Below are positions 1 through 7,073 of a DNA stretch of 8,880 nt, in pieces (the stretch's first letter is position 1; each line of letters starts with the position of its first letter). Made by a program: the position numbers and the translations under genes. The notes under the pieces are model-generated. The model ran no database searches. It saw only the letters and a list, made by a program, of their open reading frames with translations, and had not been told where the DNA came from. Source of the DNA: Betaproteobacteria bacterium RIFCSPLOWO2_02_FULL_62_17. Lineage in GTDB: Bacteria > Pseudomonadota > Gammaproteobacteria > Burkholderiales > SG8-39. The stretch spans positions 1 through 8,880 of the forward strand of contig MEQV01000259.1 of assembly GCA_001770355.1 (NCBI GenBank), given 5' to 3'.

Positions 1-735
1 CAGCGTTCCTCCATCGGCTGCGTGAAAAAATCCGTCCCGATCGGCGTCGGCGCCGGTGAATGCGCCTTTCCTGTAACCGAAGAACTCGCTTTCAATCAGG
101 TTCTCGGGAATGGCGCCACAGTTGACCACCACGAAAGGTTTGTCCGCCCGTGGACCCATGCTGTGAATCATGCGCGCGGCCAGTTCCTTGCCGCTGCCTG
201 ATTCTCCGGTGATATATACCGGAGCAAGGCTGCGTGCCAATTTAGCGATGATTTGCTTTGCCTGGACGATGGCTGGACTCTCCCCCAGCATCCGCGGACC
301 GCCGCCGGACATGGATGCAGGGCGGGCGGGCAAACGCAGCGCCGACTTGACCAGCGTGCGCAGCTGATCGAGTGACATGGGTTTTGTCAGGTAATCGAAG
401 GCCCCGGATTTCAAGGCGGCGACCGCGTTCTCGGCGCTTCCAAAGGCAGTAATCACGGCAACCGGCAAGTCGGCGCAATGGCTGCAAATATGCCTGACCA
501 GTTCAATTCCCTCGCCATCGGGCAGACGCATGTCGGTCAGGCAGAGGCTGAAGGTGTGCGTCGCCAGAAGCTGCTTGGCATCGGCAATGTTGCCCGCGGT
601 CTCGACCCCCAGCCCCATGCGCACCAGCGATAATTCGAGAAGCTCGCGAATATCGGCCTCATCGTCCACCACCAGTACCATGCTGTTGGTTGCCGCCCGT
701 TGATCAGTCCGGCGAGTCGCTAGGTTGGTTGCCAT
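1..735 (-). CDS. pilR: PilR, sigma-54-dependent response regulator (partial, C-terminus outside window)
   Basis: Response regulator of a two-component system. In characterised relatives, phosphorylated PilR activates sigma-54 transcription of the pilin gene pilA. Counting from the proposed ATG at 735, a receiver domain spans about residues 20-135, with acidic pair D24-D25, phosphoacceptor D68 (TDMRLPDGEG), T96 and K118. The AAA+ domain begins near residue 150, with Walker A GESGSGKE (177-184) and the sigma-54 contact loop GAFTGA (224-229). The reading frame is open to base 1, so the rest of the AAA+ domain and the DNA-binding helix-turn-helix lie outside. Start choice: ATG at 735 lies inside the end of pilS (16-base overlap) and has AGGA 4 bases upstream, but adds 18 residues before the conserved MVLVVDDE. 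The alternative ATG at 681 gives a compact N-terminus but has no clear ribosome binding site. It follows pilS directly, so PilS is the likely partner kinase. The family call is secure; the pilin role is by homology and context. Confidence 0.93.
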   Translation of the reverse strand, partial: MATNLATRRTDQRAATNSMVLVVDDEADIRELLELSLVRMGLGVETAGNIADAKQLLATHTFSLCLTDMRLPDGEGIELVRHICSHCADLPVAVITAFGSAENAVAALKSGAFDYLTKPMSLDQLRTLVKSALRLPARPASMSGGGPRMLGESPAIVQAKQIIAKLARSLAPVYITGESGSGKELAARMIHSMGPRADKPFVVVNCGAIPENLIESEFFGYRKGAFTGADADRDGFFHAADGGTL

Positions 736-2315
736 AAAATCCTGAAATCCGCCCCTTCACCACGCCCCAGATAGTCAAGGCTTGCGCCGTTGGCCGCGCA
801 CAGTTCCCTGGCGATATACAAGCCAAGACCCGTTCCACTGGGAAACGTCGTGAAAAAAGGCTCAAATAGTTGTGCCTGCAGTTCAAGCGACACGCCACTA
901 CCATCGTCTTTCACGTGCAATTCTACGCGAGCGCCGCGCCGCGCCACCACAAGCCGAACACTGCGCGCTTCCTTTTTCGAATGTCTCCAGGCATTGCGTA
1001 GCAGGTTCCATAGCACCTGGTCCAGATGAGTTTTGTCAAATTCAATGCTGGCCTCGTCCGAATCATCGAGCGTGATGCCCCCCTTGGGGATCGATTCATT
1101 GCTTGAAAATTCCTCGACAAAAACACGCAGATGGTCCGGCAGCGATATTCGGTCGGGTTGGATCCGGTCGCGTCGCGACAATTCCAGAATGTCCTTGACC
1201 ATCCTATCGAGTCGGCGCGAATTATCCTTGATGATGCTTACCAGCCGTGCCCGTGATTCGGCGTGCACATCTTCCATCAGCAGGTCACTCGCATGGGTGA
1301 TCGCCGACAATGGATTTCGAATTTCATGGGCAATGTTGGCCGTAAGCCGTCCCAGCGCGGCTAGTTTCAATTGTTGGGCCTGCTCCTGCTGCCGCGACAG
1401 ATCCTCCAGAAAAACCAGCGCGAAGCTTCCCCCGCCTACGCCCGCTTCAACAAACCTTACACGCACCAGCTTGGTGCTTTCCGGTATGCGGAAACTCACC
1501 GCGGACGCGCCGACACGCGATCGCCATGCCCGAAGATGTCGGGCGATTTCATCCGAGTATCTTTCGATCTGGTCAAGTTCCGGAATATTGCCGCCGAGGA
1601 GTTCAACAACCTGCCGATTGTGCAACCGGACCAGGCCATTCGCGTCAACCACCATCACGCCGACCTGCACCTCCTGAATAACCAGTTGATTGATCCTTAA
1701 CTGATTGGCCAGGTCCGTGCCGCGAAGACGCGCAACCCGTTCATTCATGATCAGCCGCTGCGCCAATTGATTGGTGATCAGGGCGGTGGCGAAAAAACCG
1801 ATGGAGAGAAGCCCCGGCTGCAGGAAACTGGCGGTCGCGTGATCTTCGACAAGCACCCAGTAGGTTTGTTCGACCAGCACTGCAATCGATGCCATCGCCG
1901 CGTAGAAAAGCATCAATGTTCCACGGCTCACCAGCGCCGCGCCCGCCAGCGAAATCATCATCATCACGCCCAGTCCGCTGCGAATTCCGGACGACGAGTA
2001 CATGAGCAGGGAAATCGCTACAACGTCGATAAGAACCTGGACGGTAAGCTGCGCGTTAAACCAATTCTTCCATTTGCGCATTACAAAATGGAACGCAGCG
2101 GCAGCGGCGACGTAGAACACGCTGACGTAGGCAAACAGCACCAGATTATGGCTGCCGAGGCTCAGGGAATCGCCAAACACCACGACCACCAGCAAGGCAA
2201 GTGCGGCCACGGCGATGCGGTAAAAATTGAAATACTTTAACGAAGCCCAGAAGGAATCCGAGACATCGGCCTGACGTGAAGACGTCGGCAACGCTGAAGA
2301 CGCCTTGTCTACCAT
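720..2315 (-). CDS. pilS: PilS, membrane sensor histidine kinase
   Basis: Sensor kinase of the PilS/PilR system: it autophosphorylates on histidine and passes phosphate to PilR. Length is 531 residues, close to the roughly 530 of characterised PilS. The N-terminal half holds about six hydrophobic segments (near residues 32-50, 58-80, 92-107, 113-130, 134-154 and 164-184) with almost no periplasmic domain, as in PilS. A PAS-like segment covers about 208-305. The H-box has H330 in NIAHEIRNPLSA, the N-box is WNLLRNAWRH (N437/N441), the G1 box has D470-D471-G-S-G, and the G2 box is GTGLGL (494-499). All catalytic motifs are intact. The ATG start has GAGGT 6 bases upstream, overlapping the stop codon of the PP0621-type gene, which is 9 bases away. 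This implies an operon PP0621-pilS-pilR. In Pseudomonas, PilS is known to sense pilin in the membrane; whether that holds here is inference. Confidence 0.93.
   Translation of the reverse strand: MVDKASSALPTSSRQADVSDSFWASLKYFNFYRIAVAALALLVVVVFGDSLSLGSHNLVLFAYVSVFYVAAAAAFHFVMRKWKNWFNAQLTVQVLIDVVAISLLMYSSSGIRSGLGVMMMISLAGAALVSRGTLMLFYAAMASIAVLVEQTYWVLVEDHATASFLQPGLLSIGFFATALITNQLAQRLIMNERVARLRGTDLANQLRINQLVIQEVQVGVMVVDANGLVRLHNRQVVELLGGNIPELDQIERYSDEIARHLRAWRSRVGASAVSFRIPESTKLVRVRFVEAGVGGGSFALVFLEDLSRQQEQAQQLKLAALGRLTANIAHEIRNPLSAITHASDLLMEDVHAESRARLVSIIKDNSRRLDRMVKDILELSRRDRIQPDRISLPDHLRVFVEEFSSNESIPKGGITLDDSDEASIEFDKTHLDQVLWNLLRNAWRHSKKEARSVRLVVARRGARVELHVKDDGSGVSLELQAQLFEPFFTTFPSGTGLGLYIARELCAANGASLDYLGRGEGADFRILWQPT
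740..743 (-). promoter_or_regulatory. Candidate ribosome binding site for pilR inside pilS
   Basis: AGGA on the minus strand lies 4 bases upstream of the ATG at 735, within the last codons of pilS. It favours the upstream pilR start and translational coupling to pilS. The spacing is shorter than ideal, so this is suggestive only. Confidence 0.45.
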
Positions 2316-2324
2316 ACGCCGACC

Positions 2325-2543
2325 TCAGGCCGTTTCGGAATCACCGTGGTCCTTGCAGCAGAAGTAACGCCCTTGGGACTGGAATGCCTCGCTTTTCGGA
2401 AGATTTACGCCGCAGCGGCCGCATGCCACCATGTCTTCCGGCGTTCGAAGCGAGCGGACCTTCGCCCGGACCTTGCGCCTTGCAGCCTTAACCGCAAGAT
2501 ATACGACCAGCGCCAACAAGACCAAGAATAGCCACTTGCCCAT
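2325..2543 (-). CDS. PP0621-type small membrane-anchored Cys-rich protein
   Basis: Small conserved protein of unknown function (72 residues) that resembles the family named after Pseudomonas putida PP0621. Residues 4-18 form one hydrophobic membrane segment, followed by a basic stretch (about 19-32, rich in K and R), which suggests a cytoplasmic tail. The tail carries C41-x-x-C44 and C62-C63-x-x-H66, a zinc-ribbon-like arrangement that could bind one metal ion. The ATG start has GAGG 6 bases upstream and a TATAAT box about 29 bases further up. It is the first protein gene of a likely operon with pilS and pilR: its TGA overlaps the pilS ribosome binding site. The position suggests a link with the two-component system, for instance as an accessory membrane factor, but no function is established. 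That it is a real gene is well supported by context, motifs and a good ribosome binding site. Confidence 0.82.
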   Translation of the reverse strand: MGKWLFLVLLALVVYLAVKAARRKVRAKVRSLRTPEDMVACGRCGVNLPKSEAFQSQGRYFCCKDHGDSETA

Positions 2544-2571
2544 ATTTGGCCTCGATAAAGGGAATGGCGGG

Positions 2572-2597
2572 ATTATATCGGCCGTGCTATCGGCATT

Positions 2598-2601
<4 letters not shown>
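2572..2601 (-). promoter_or_regulatory. Candidate promoter for PP0621-pilS-pilR
   Basis: A perfect TATAAT -10 hexamer on the minus strand (2577 to 2572) would place the transcript start about 22 bases before the PP0621-type ATG. The -35 region (about 2596-2601, TCGGAA with an 18-base spacer) is a poor match. The operon may also receive read-through from the tRNA gene just upstream. Confidence 0.4.
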
Positions 2602-2686
<85 letters not shown>

Positions 2687-2865
2687 AACGCACAGTTGAG
2701 CAGCAAAACCATGAAGCGTTTCCCCCAGGTTTGCGCCTCTTGATTTTAATCCGCTGATTCAAAATCGGATTGCCATCAGGAGCATGATCGCGTCGATTGT
2801 ACCGCGGCCTATGCTCCGGTCCAAGCAGCATAACGAAAATGCCGGCGGCCGGTTCAATTCAACAG

Positions 2866-3834
2866 TCAATGGCTTCGATCAACAGCGAACTTTGCAAGCT
2901 CGATCAAGCTGTACCGATGCGGCGATTCGCGCAGACGTTCGATGCCCTTACATGCTTTCGCCGACTCGGCACGCGCCCTTTCGCGCGTGTATTCCAACGC
3001 GTCGGTAGCCCGAATCGCCTCCATGACAGGCAGGAATTCCGCCCTTCCGCCATCCTCTATCGCATGGCGCACTAACGCCGCCTGTGCCGGCGAACCATTC
3101 TGGATGATCCGTATCAGCGGCAACGTAGGCTTGCCCTCGCTCAAATCATCCCCGAGACTCTTGCCGGTTTCGCTGCTGTCACCCGAGTAATCCAGCACGT
3201 CGTCTATCAATTGAAACGCCGTTCCAATGTGTAATCCATATTGCGCCAGGCATCGTTCCTCCTGCGCGTCAGCGCCCGCGATAATCGCGCCAATCTGTGC
3301 GGCGGCCTCGAACAGCTTGGCGGTTTTTCTTTGCACCACGCCCAAGTACTCGGCTTCCGAGATTGCGGCGTTACGGACGTTGAGGAGTTGCAGCACTTCG
3401 CCTTCAGCGATGGCATTGGTCGCATCAGCAAGAACGGCCATGACGCGCATGTTGCCGGCGGAAACCATCATTTGAAAGGCACGCGAGTACAGAAAATCGC
3501 CTACCAGCACGCTTGGCGCGTTTCCAAACTGCGAATTGGCGGTCTTGCGCCCCCGGCGCATCTCGGACACGTCGACAATGTCGTCATGCAACAGAGTCGC
3601 GGTGTGTATGAACTCAATGACTGCGGCGAGCTCATGGTGAATCATGCCCCGGTACCCCAAACACCCCGCCGCCAGCAGCACCAATGCAGGTCGCAGTCGC
3701 TTGCCGCCACCGCCAATGATGTACTCGGAGATGCGCCGGACCAACGCGACGTCGGAATTCAGTCGTTGCTCGATAAGAGCGTCAACCGATCGCATGTCGT
3801 CGGCGATTAGGGATCGGATTTCAGTAAGCTGCAA
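2866..3834 (-). CDS. ispB: IspB, octaprenyl (polyprenyl) diphosphate synthase
   Basis: Long-chain trans-prenyltransferase: it adds isopentenyl diphosphate units to farnesyl diphosphate to build the side chain of ubiquinone and related quinones. Length is 322 residues, against 323 for E. coli IspB, and similarity is visible throughout. Motifs include GGGGKRLRPALVLLAAG (about 42-58), the first Asp-rich motif in LLHDDIVDVSEMRRG, SVLVGDFLYSRAFQMM, EGEVLQL, and the second Asp-rich motif in FQLIDDVLDYSG. All catalytic aspartates are present. The start is TTG at 3834: it aligns with the E. coli N-terminus, and no ATG, GTG or other TTG lies upstream in frame before a stop. The next in-frame ATG is codon 14 and lacks a ribosome binding site. 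No convincing Shine-Dalgarno sequence precedes the TTG. The gene diverges from rplU. The exact chain length of the product cannot be read from sequence; octaprenyl is the usual case in this lineage. Confidence 0.95.
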   Translation of the reverse strand: MQLTEIRSLIADDMRSVDALIEQRLNSDVALVRRISEYIIGGGGKRLRPALVLLAAGCLGYRGMIHHELAAVIEFIHTATLLHDDIVDVSEMRRGRKTANSQFGNAPSVLVGDFLYSRAFQMMVSAGNMRVMAVLADATNAIAEGEVLQLLNVRNAAISEAEYLGVVQRKTAKLFEAAAQIGAIIAGADAQEERCLAQYGLHIGTAFQLIDDVLDYSGDSSETGKSLGDDLSEGKPTLPLIRIIQNGSPAQAALVRHAIEDGGRAEFLPVMEAIRATDALEYTRERARAESAKACKGIERLRESPHRYSLIELAKFAVDRSH

Positions 3835-3904
3835 GGGGAGACTTAGCGCAGAATAAGCATGGCGGCCCGATAAAAAGCAATCAGGCGGAAATCGTCGAAA
3901 TAAA

Positions 3905-3917
3905 CCCTGAATCAGGG
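3905..3917. repeat. Short palindrome in the ispB/rplU divergent spacer
   Basis: CCCTGA-A-TCAGGG is a perfect 6-base inverted repeat around one central base. It lies about 70 bases upstream of the rplU -35 box and on the 5' side of ispB. It could be an operator for either gene, but a chance occurrence cannot be excluded. Confidence 0.35.
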
Positions 3918-3987
3918 AATTGGAGGGTGGTCTTCCGCATGAATATCAACCTCGGCAGGGCGGTGTGCAGAATACCACAGTTTTCCT

Positions 3988-4016
3988 TTGACCTGTCTGC
4001 TAAGAGCATGTATAAT
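3988..4016 (+). promoter_or_regulatory. Strong sigma-70 promoter for rplU-rpmA
   Basis: The -35 box TTGACC (3988-3993) and -10 box TATAAT (4011-4016) are separated by exactly 17 bases. The match to consensus is 11 of 12. Transcription should begin near 4022-4024, giving a leader of about 25 bases with GAGG (4037-4040) before the rplU ATG. A near-consensus promoter fits the high expression expected of ribosomal protein genes. Confidence 0.9.
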
Positions 4017-4047
4017 TTAGTGTTTTACGTGTAACCGAGGGCATCAA

Positions 4048-4359
4048 ATGTATGCAGTTATCAAGACCGGCGGCAAGCAGTATCGTGTCGCCGACGGCGA
4101 AAAACTCAAGGTCGAGAAACTGCTCGCTGATGTCGACTCGGAGCTGGTTATTGATCAGGTGCTTGCGGTAGGCAATGGGGATGACATCAAGCTTGGGTCG
4201 CCATTACTCGCTGGCGCATCGGTTAAGGCAAAAATCCTGTCCCACGGCCGCGCTGAAAAGGTCACTATTTTCAAGTTGCGCCGGCGCAAGCACTACAAGA
4301 AGCACCAGGGGCACCGTCAAAGCTACACAGAAATTCAGATAACCAGTATCAACGCGTAG
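4048..4359 (+). CDS. rplU: 50S ribosomal protein L21
   Basis: Structural protein of the large ribosomal subunit that binds 23S rRNA. The 103 residues match the usual bacterial length of about 103. Recognisable features are the N-terminal MYAVIKTGGKQYRV signature and the basic C-terminal block KLRRRKHYKKHQGHRQ with the family ending YTEIQITSI. The ATG is preceded by GAGG with a 7-base gap and by a strong promoter. It is followed 111 bases later by rpmA, the standard partner; that spacer is longer than in E. coli but shows no terminator, so co-transcription is expected. Confidence 0.98.
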   Translation: MYAVIKTGGKQYRVADGEKLKVEKLLADVDSELVIDQVLAVGNGDDIKLGSPLLAGASVKAKILSHGRAEKVTIFKLRRRKHYKKHQGHRQSYTEIQITSINA

Positions 4360-4470
4360 TTCGGCGCGCAAGACGCAATCAGCCTGAGTCGTTCTATCCG
4401 CAGATGATCGCGGACACGTGACGCACGATTGTTGCCGCGTTCGATGATTTAGGAAAAAGGAACAAGACTC

Positions 4471-4728
4471 ATGGCACACAAAAAAGCAGGTGGGAGTTCG
4501 CGCAATGGCCGCGATTCCAACGCAAAACGCCTGGGCGTGAAACGCTTCGGTGGCGAGATCGTCACAGCGGGAAGCATCATTGTGCGGCAACGCGGGACGC
4601 GCGTTCATGCTGGCGACAATGTAGGCATGGGCAGGGACCACACGCTGTTTGCGAAAATCGAAGGAAAGATTCAATTTGGCGTGCGGGGCGCCCAGCAGAA
4701 ACAAATTGTTGACGTACTGCCAGCCTGA
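4471..4728 (+). CDS. rpmA: 50S ribosomal protein L27
   Basis: Ribosomal protein near the peptidyl transferase centre; its flexible N-terminus reaches towards the tRNA acceptor ends. The 85 residues are of normal length. The N-terminus MAHKKAGGSSRNGRDSNAKR and the core GVKRFGGEIVTAGSIIVRQRGT are typical. The N-terminus has the form known in Proteobacteria, without the cleaved extension seen in Firmicutes. An A/G-rich ribosome binding site (AAGGAA, 4457-4462) lies 8 bases before the ATG. The gene is the end of the rplU-rpmA transcript: a strong terminator follows about 20 bases after the stop codon. Confidence 0.98.
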   Translation: MAHKKAGGSSRNGRDSNAKRLGVKRFGGEIVTAGSIIVRQRGTRVHAGDNVGMGRDHTLFAKIEGKIQFGVRGAQQKQIVDVLPA

Positions 4729-4748
4729 TCCTCGCTCACCCCATGAGA

Positions 4749-4781
4749 GCCCTATCATTTGATAGGGCTTTTTTGTTTTTT
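4749..4781 (+). terminator. Rho-independent terminator after rpmA
   Basis: The stem GCCCTATC / GATAGGGC (8 bp, 4-base ATTT loop) is followed directly by six T, one G and six more T. It lies 20 bases after the rpmA stop codon, and is a textbook intrinsic terminator that separates rplU-rpmA from obgE. Confidence 0.95.
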
Positions 4782-4840
4782 GAGCCGGTAAAATGGCTCG
4801 ACGCGCCCGGATGCATTTGTCTCAATTTGGACTGCCGGGC
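4782..4840 (+). repeat. Two inverted repeats in the obgE leader
   Basis: Between the rpmA terminator and obgE lie GAGCC / GGCTC (4782-4786 with 4795-4799, 8-base loop) and GCCCGG / CCGGGC (4805-4810 with 4835-4840, 24-base loop). They could fold in a leader transcript. No convincing sigma-70 promoter for obgE was found here; the best -35-like box is TTGGAC at 4827-4832 without a matching -10. Function is unknown and chance is possible. Confidence 0.3.
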
Positions 4841-4861
4841 CACTGACAAAAGATATTGATT

Positions 4862-5884
4862 ATGAAGTTTATCGATGAAGCCATTATCGAGGTGCATGCC
4901 GGGAATGGCGGCAGCGGAGCGGTTTCATTTCGCAGGGAAAAATATATTCCGCGCGGCGGACCGGACGGCGGAGACGGGGGCCGCGGCGGCAGCATTTTCG
5001 CAATCGCCGACCGGAATATTAATACCCTGGTCGACTACCGCTTTGCCCGCCTGCATCGGGCAAAGAACGGCGAGCGCGGCGCAGGTGCGGATTGTTACGG
5101 TGCCGGCGCCCCGGATATTTATCTGCGGGTCCCGGTCGGCACCGTCATCAACGACTTGGAAGGCGGACAACTGGTCGCCGACCTTTCCCAGCATGAGCAG
5201 GTAGCCATTCTTGCCAAAGGAGGAAAGGGCGGATTGGGCAATATCCATTTCAAATCCAGCACGAATCGGGCACCCAGACAATCCACGCCCGCCGAGCCCG
5301 GCGAAACGCGTCGACTGAAACTTGAACTCAAAATACTGGCCGATGTCGGACTGCTGGGAATGCCCAATGCCGGCAAATCGACGTTTATCCGCGCGGTGTC
5401 CAGCGCACGCCCGAAAGTGGCGGATTATCCGTTTACCACTCTCCAGCCTCATCTTGGCGTCGTACGCGTGGATACCGACCGCAGTTTCGTGATTGCCGAT
5501 ATACCGGGCCTTATCGAGGGTGCCGCCGAAGGTGCGGGACTGGGGCATCAGTTTCTACGGCACCTGCAGCGCACACATCTGTTGCTGCACTTGGTCGATA
5601 TTGCCCCGTTCGACCCCGATTCAGACCCTGCCAAGGATGCCAAGGCAATCGTGCAGGAACTGAAAAAATACGACGAAGCGTTGTATAAGAAGCCTCGCTG
5701 GCTGATAGTCAATAAAATAGATCTGGTGGATTCAAAGCAACAACAAAAAACGATTGAACGCTTTATCAAGGCCATGCGCTGGAAGGATAGATATTTTGCA
5801 GTTTCGGCGATTACCGGCAGTGGCTGCAAGGAACTCACGTTTGAAATCATGAAATTCGTTGAATCGCGGAAAACCGAAGGCTGA
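4862..5884 (+). CDS. obgE: Obg-family GTPase ObgE/CgtA
   Basis: Essential GTPase that binds the large ribosomal subunit and links ribosome assembly to growth and the stringent response. Length is 340 residues. The glycine-rich Obg fold occupies residues 1-158, including SFRREKYIPRGGPDGGDGG. The G domain follows: G1 GMPNAGKST (166-174), the switch FTTLQPHLG (191-199), G3 DIPGLIEGAAEG (213-224), G4 NKID (284-287) and G5 SAITG (315-319). The extra C-terminal OCT domain of Gram-positive Obg is absent, as usual for Proteobacteria. The ATG at 4862 is chosen because MKFIDEA matches the family N-terminus; an in-frame TTG at 4856 would add only two residues. The ribosome binding site is weak (AAAAGA). 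proB follows 2 bases after the stop, so both are probably co-transcribed. Confidence 0.97.
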   Translation: MKFIDEAIIEVHAGNGGSGAVSFRREKYIPRGGPDGGDGGRGGSIFAIADRNINTLVDYRFARLHRAKNGERGAGADCYGAGAPDIYLRVPVGTVINDLEGGQLVADLSQHEQVAILAKGGKGGLGNIHFKSSTNRAPRQSTPAEPGETRRLKLELKILADVGLLGMPNAGKSTFIRAVSSARPKVADYPFTTLQPHLGVVRVDTDRSFVIADIPGLIEGAAEGAGLGHQFLRHLQRTHLLLHLVDIAPFDPDSDPAKDAKAIVQELKKYDEALYKKPRWLIVNKIDLVDSKQQQKTIERFIKAMRWKDRYFAVSAITGSGCKELTFEIMKFVESRKTEG

Positions 5885-5886
5885 CC

Positions 5887-6996
5887 ATGATTGGCCAATT
5901 CCCAAGATTGGTGATCAAGGTTGGAAGCTCCCTGGTAACCAACCATGGGGAAGGCCTGGATGCGGTTGCGATATCGCGATGGGCCGCGCAGATATCCAAA
6001 TTGCGCGCCAAGGGGTATCAGGTAGTACTGGTGTCCAGTGGCGCGATTGCAGAAGGCATGCAGAGACTCGGATGGCAAAAGCGCCCCCACGCAATCCATG
6101 AGTTGCAGGCCGCGGCGGCCGTCGGACAAATGGGGCTCGTGCAGGTTTACGAATCTTGCTTTCGTGAACATGGAATGGCAACGGCACAGGTACTTCTGAC
6201 ACATGCCGATCTCTCCGACCGTGCGCGTTATTTGAACGCGCGCTCCACCCTGCTGACATTGCTGGAATTGGGCATCATCCCTATCATCAATGAAAATGAT
6301 ACCGTGGTCACCGACGAGATTCGTCTCGGCGACAACGATACCCTGGGTGCGCTGGTAACGAATCTGATCGACGCCGACAAGCTGATTATTCTCACGGACC
6401 AGGCGGGACTCTTCGACGCCGACCCACGCAAGACTCCCCACGCCAAACTTCTGCACGAGGCACCGGCTGGTGACCCGAACCTCGAGAACCTGGCCGGGGG
6501 CGCCGGCACGCAGTTCGGAAAGGGCGGCATGCTAACCAAGGTACTGGCTGCGAAGCGCGCCGCGCGCAGTGGTGCGCATACCATTATTGCGTCGGGCCAC
6601 GAACCTGATGTTCTCTTGCGGCTGGCAGGCGGAGAGCGAATCGGGACGCTGTTGACCGCTTCAACGACGCCACTGGCCGCGCGCAAGCAATGGCTCGCCG
6701 ATCACGTCCAGGTTTCAGGCAGCCTTGGCCTGGATGCCGGCGCGGTTGGCGCTTTGTTGCGGGATGGGAAGAGCCTCCTGCCGATCGGCGTAAAATCGGT
6801 CGTTGGAGATTTTGAGCGTGGCGCGCTGGTCGCGTGTCTGGCGCCGGACGGCACCGAAGCGGCGAGAGGTCTCGTCAACTACAGTTCGAGCGAGGCCCGC
6901 AGGATAGCCGGCAAGCCGTCATCGCAAATTGAACCGACCCTGGGCTACATTGACGAACCCGAGCTGATCCACAGGGACAACCTGGTTTGCCTTTAG
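5887..6996 (+). CDS. proB: Glutamate 5-kinase (gamma-glutamyl kinase)
   Basis: Catalyses ATP-dependent phosphorylation of L-glutamate to gamma-glutamyl phosphate, the first step of proline synthesis, and is typically feedback-inhibited by proline. Length is 369 residues, against 367 for E. coli ProB. The amino acid kinase domain (about 1-255) shows IKVGSSLVT (10-18), VSSGAIAEGM (49-58), INENDTV (134-140), LGDNDTLGALV (147-157), TDQAGLFDADP (170-180) and FGKGGMLTK (210-218). A C-terminal PUA domain spans about 275-355 and ends in the family motif LGYIDEPELIHRDNLV. The ATG starts 2 bases after the obgE stop with GAAGG 6 bases upstream, so translation is probably coupled to obgE. No proA follows. 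It converges with the CNP1-like gene on the other strand. Confidence 0.97.
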   Translation: MIGQFPRLVIKVGSSLVTNHGEGLDAVAISRWAAQISKLRAKGYQVVLVSSGAIAEGMQRLGWQKRPHAIHELQAAAAVGQMGLVQVYESCFREHGMATAQVLLTHADLSDRARYLNARSTLLTLLELGIIPIINENDTVVTDEIRLGDNDTLGALVTNLIDADKLIILTDQAGLFDADPRKTPHAKLLHEAPAGDPNLENLAGGAGTQFGKGGMLTKVLAAKRAARSGAHTIIASGHEPDVLLRLAGGERIGTLLTASTTPLAARKQWLADHVQVSGSLGLDAGAVGALLRDGKSLLPIGVKSVVGDFERGALVACLAPDGTEAARGLVNYSSSEARRIAGKPSSQIEPTLGYIDEPELIHRDNLVCL

Positions 6997-7018
6997 GCCG
7001 CGCAATTCGCAGACCTCA

Positions 7019-7040
7019 GCCACGGAGCAAACGGCGTGGC
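7019..7040. repeat. Hairpin 1 in the proB/CNP1 convergent spacer
   Basis: GCCACG / CGTGGC form a 6-base stem with a 10-base loop, 23 bases after the proB stop. No T-run follows. It may help end proB transcripts or stabilise their 3' end. Confidence 0.3.
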
Positions 7041-7073
7041 AGCTTTCGCTCCAAGATTTTCCGGATGAAACTG

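Noticed and set aside
1033..1677. A 214-codon plus-strand frame inside pilS
   Set aside because: It is fully antisense to the kinase domain of pilS, with a Ser/Arg-rich translation typical of a shadow frame.
2841..2852. A GC-rich self-complementary patch (GCCGGCGGCCGG) after the ispB stop, considered as a terminator
   Set aside because: The stem is only about four bases and the following minus-strand sequence is CATTTTCG rather than a real T-run; too weak to call.
3241..3810. A 189-codon plus-strand frame inside ispB
   Set aside because: Antisense to conserved IspB motifs, with no independent support.
4360..4470. The 111-base rplU-rpmA spacer, examined for a promoter, terminator or small gene
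   Set aside because: Only short, imperfect inverted repeats were seen. There is no T-run, no clear -35/-10 pair and no small open frame with a ribosome binding site other than the rpmA site.
4204..4758. A 184-codon minus-strand frame over rplU, rpmA and their spacer
   Set aside because: It is antisense to two ribosomal protein genes and runs into the rpmA terminator. No recognisable domain; treated as a shadow.
5548..6456. A 302-codon open frame on the minus strand across the end of obgE and the start of proB
   Set aside because: It lies antisense to two well-conserved genes with clear motifs. Its translation resembles no family I know and shows no ribosome binding site logic. Long antisense frames are common opposite GC-rich genes.
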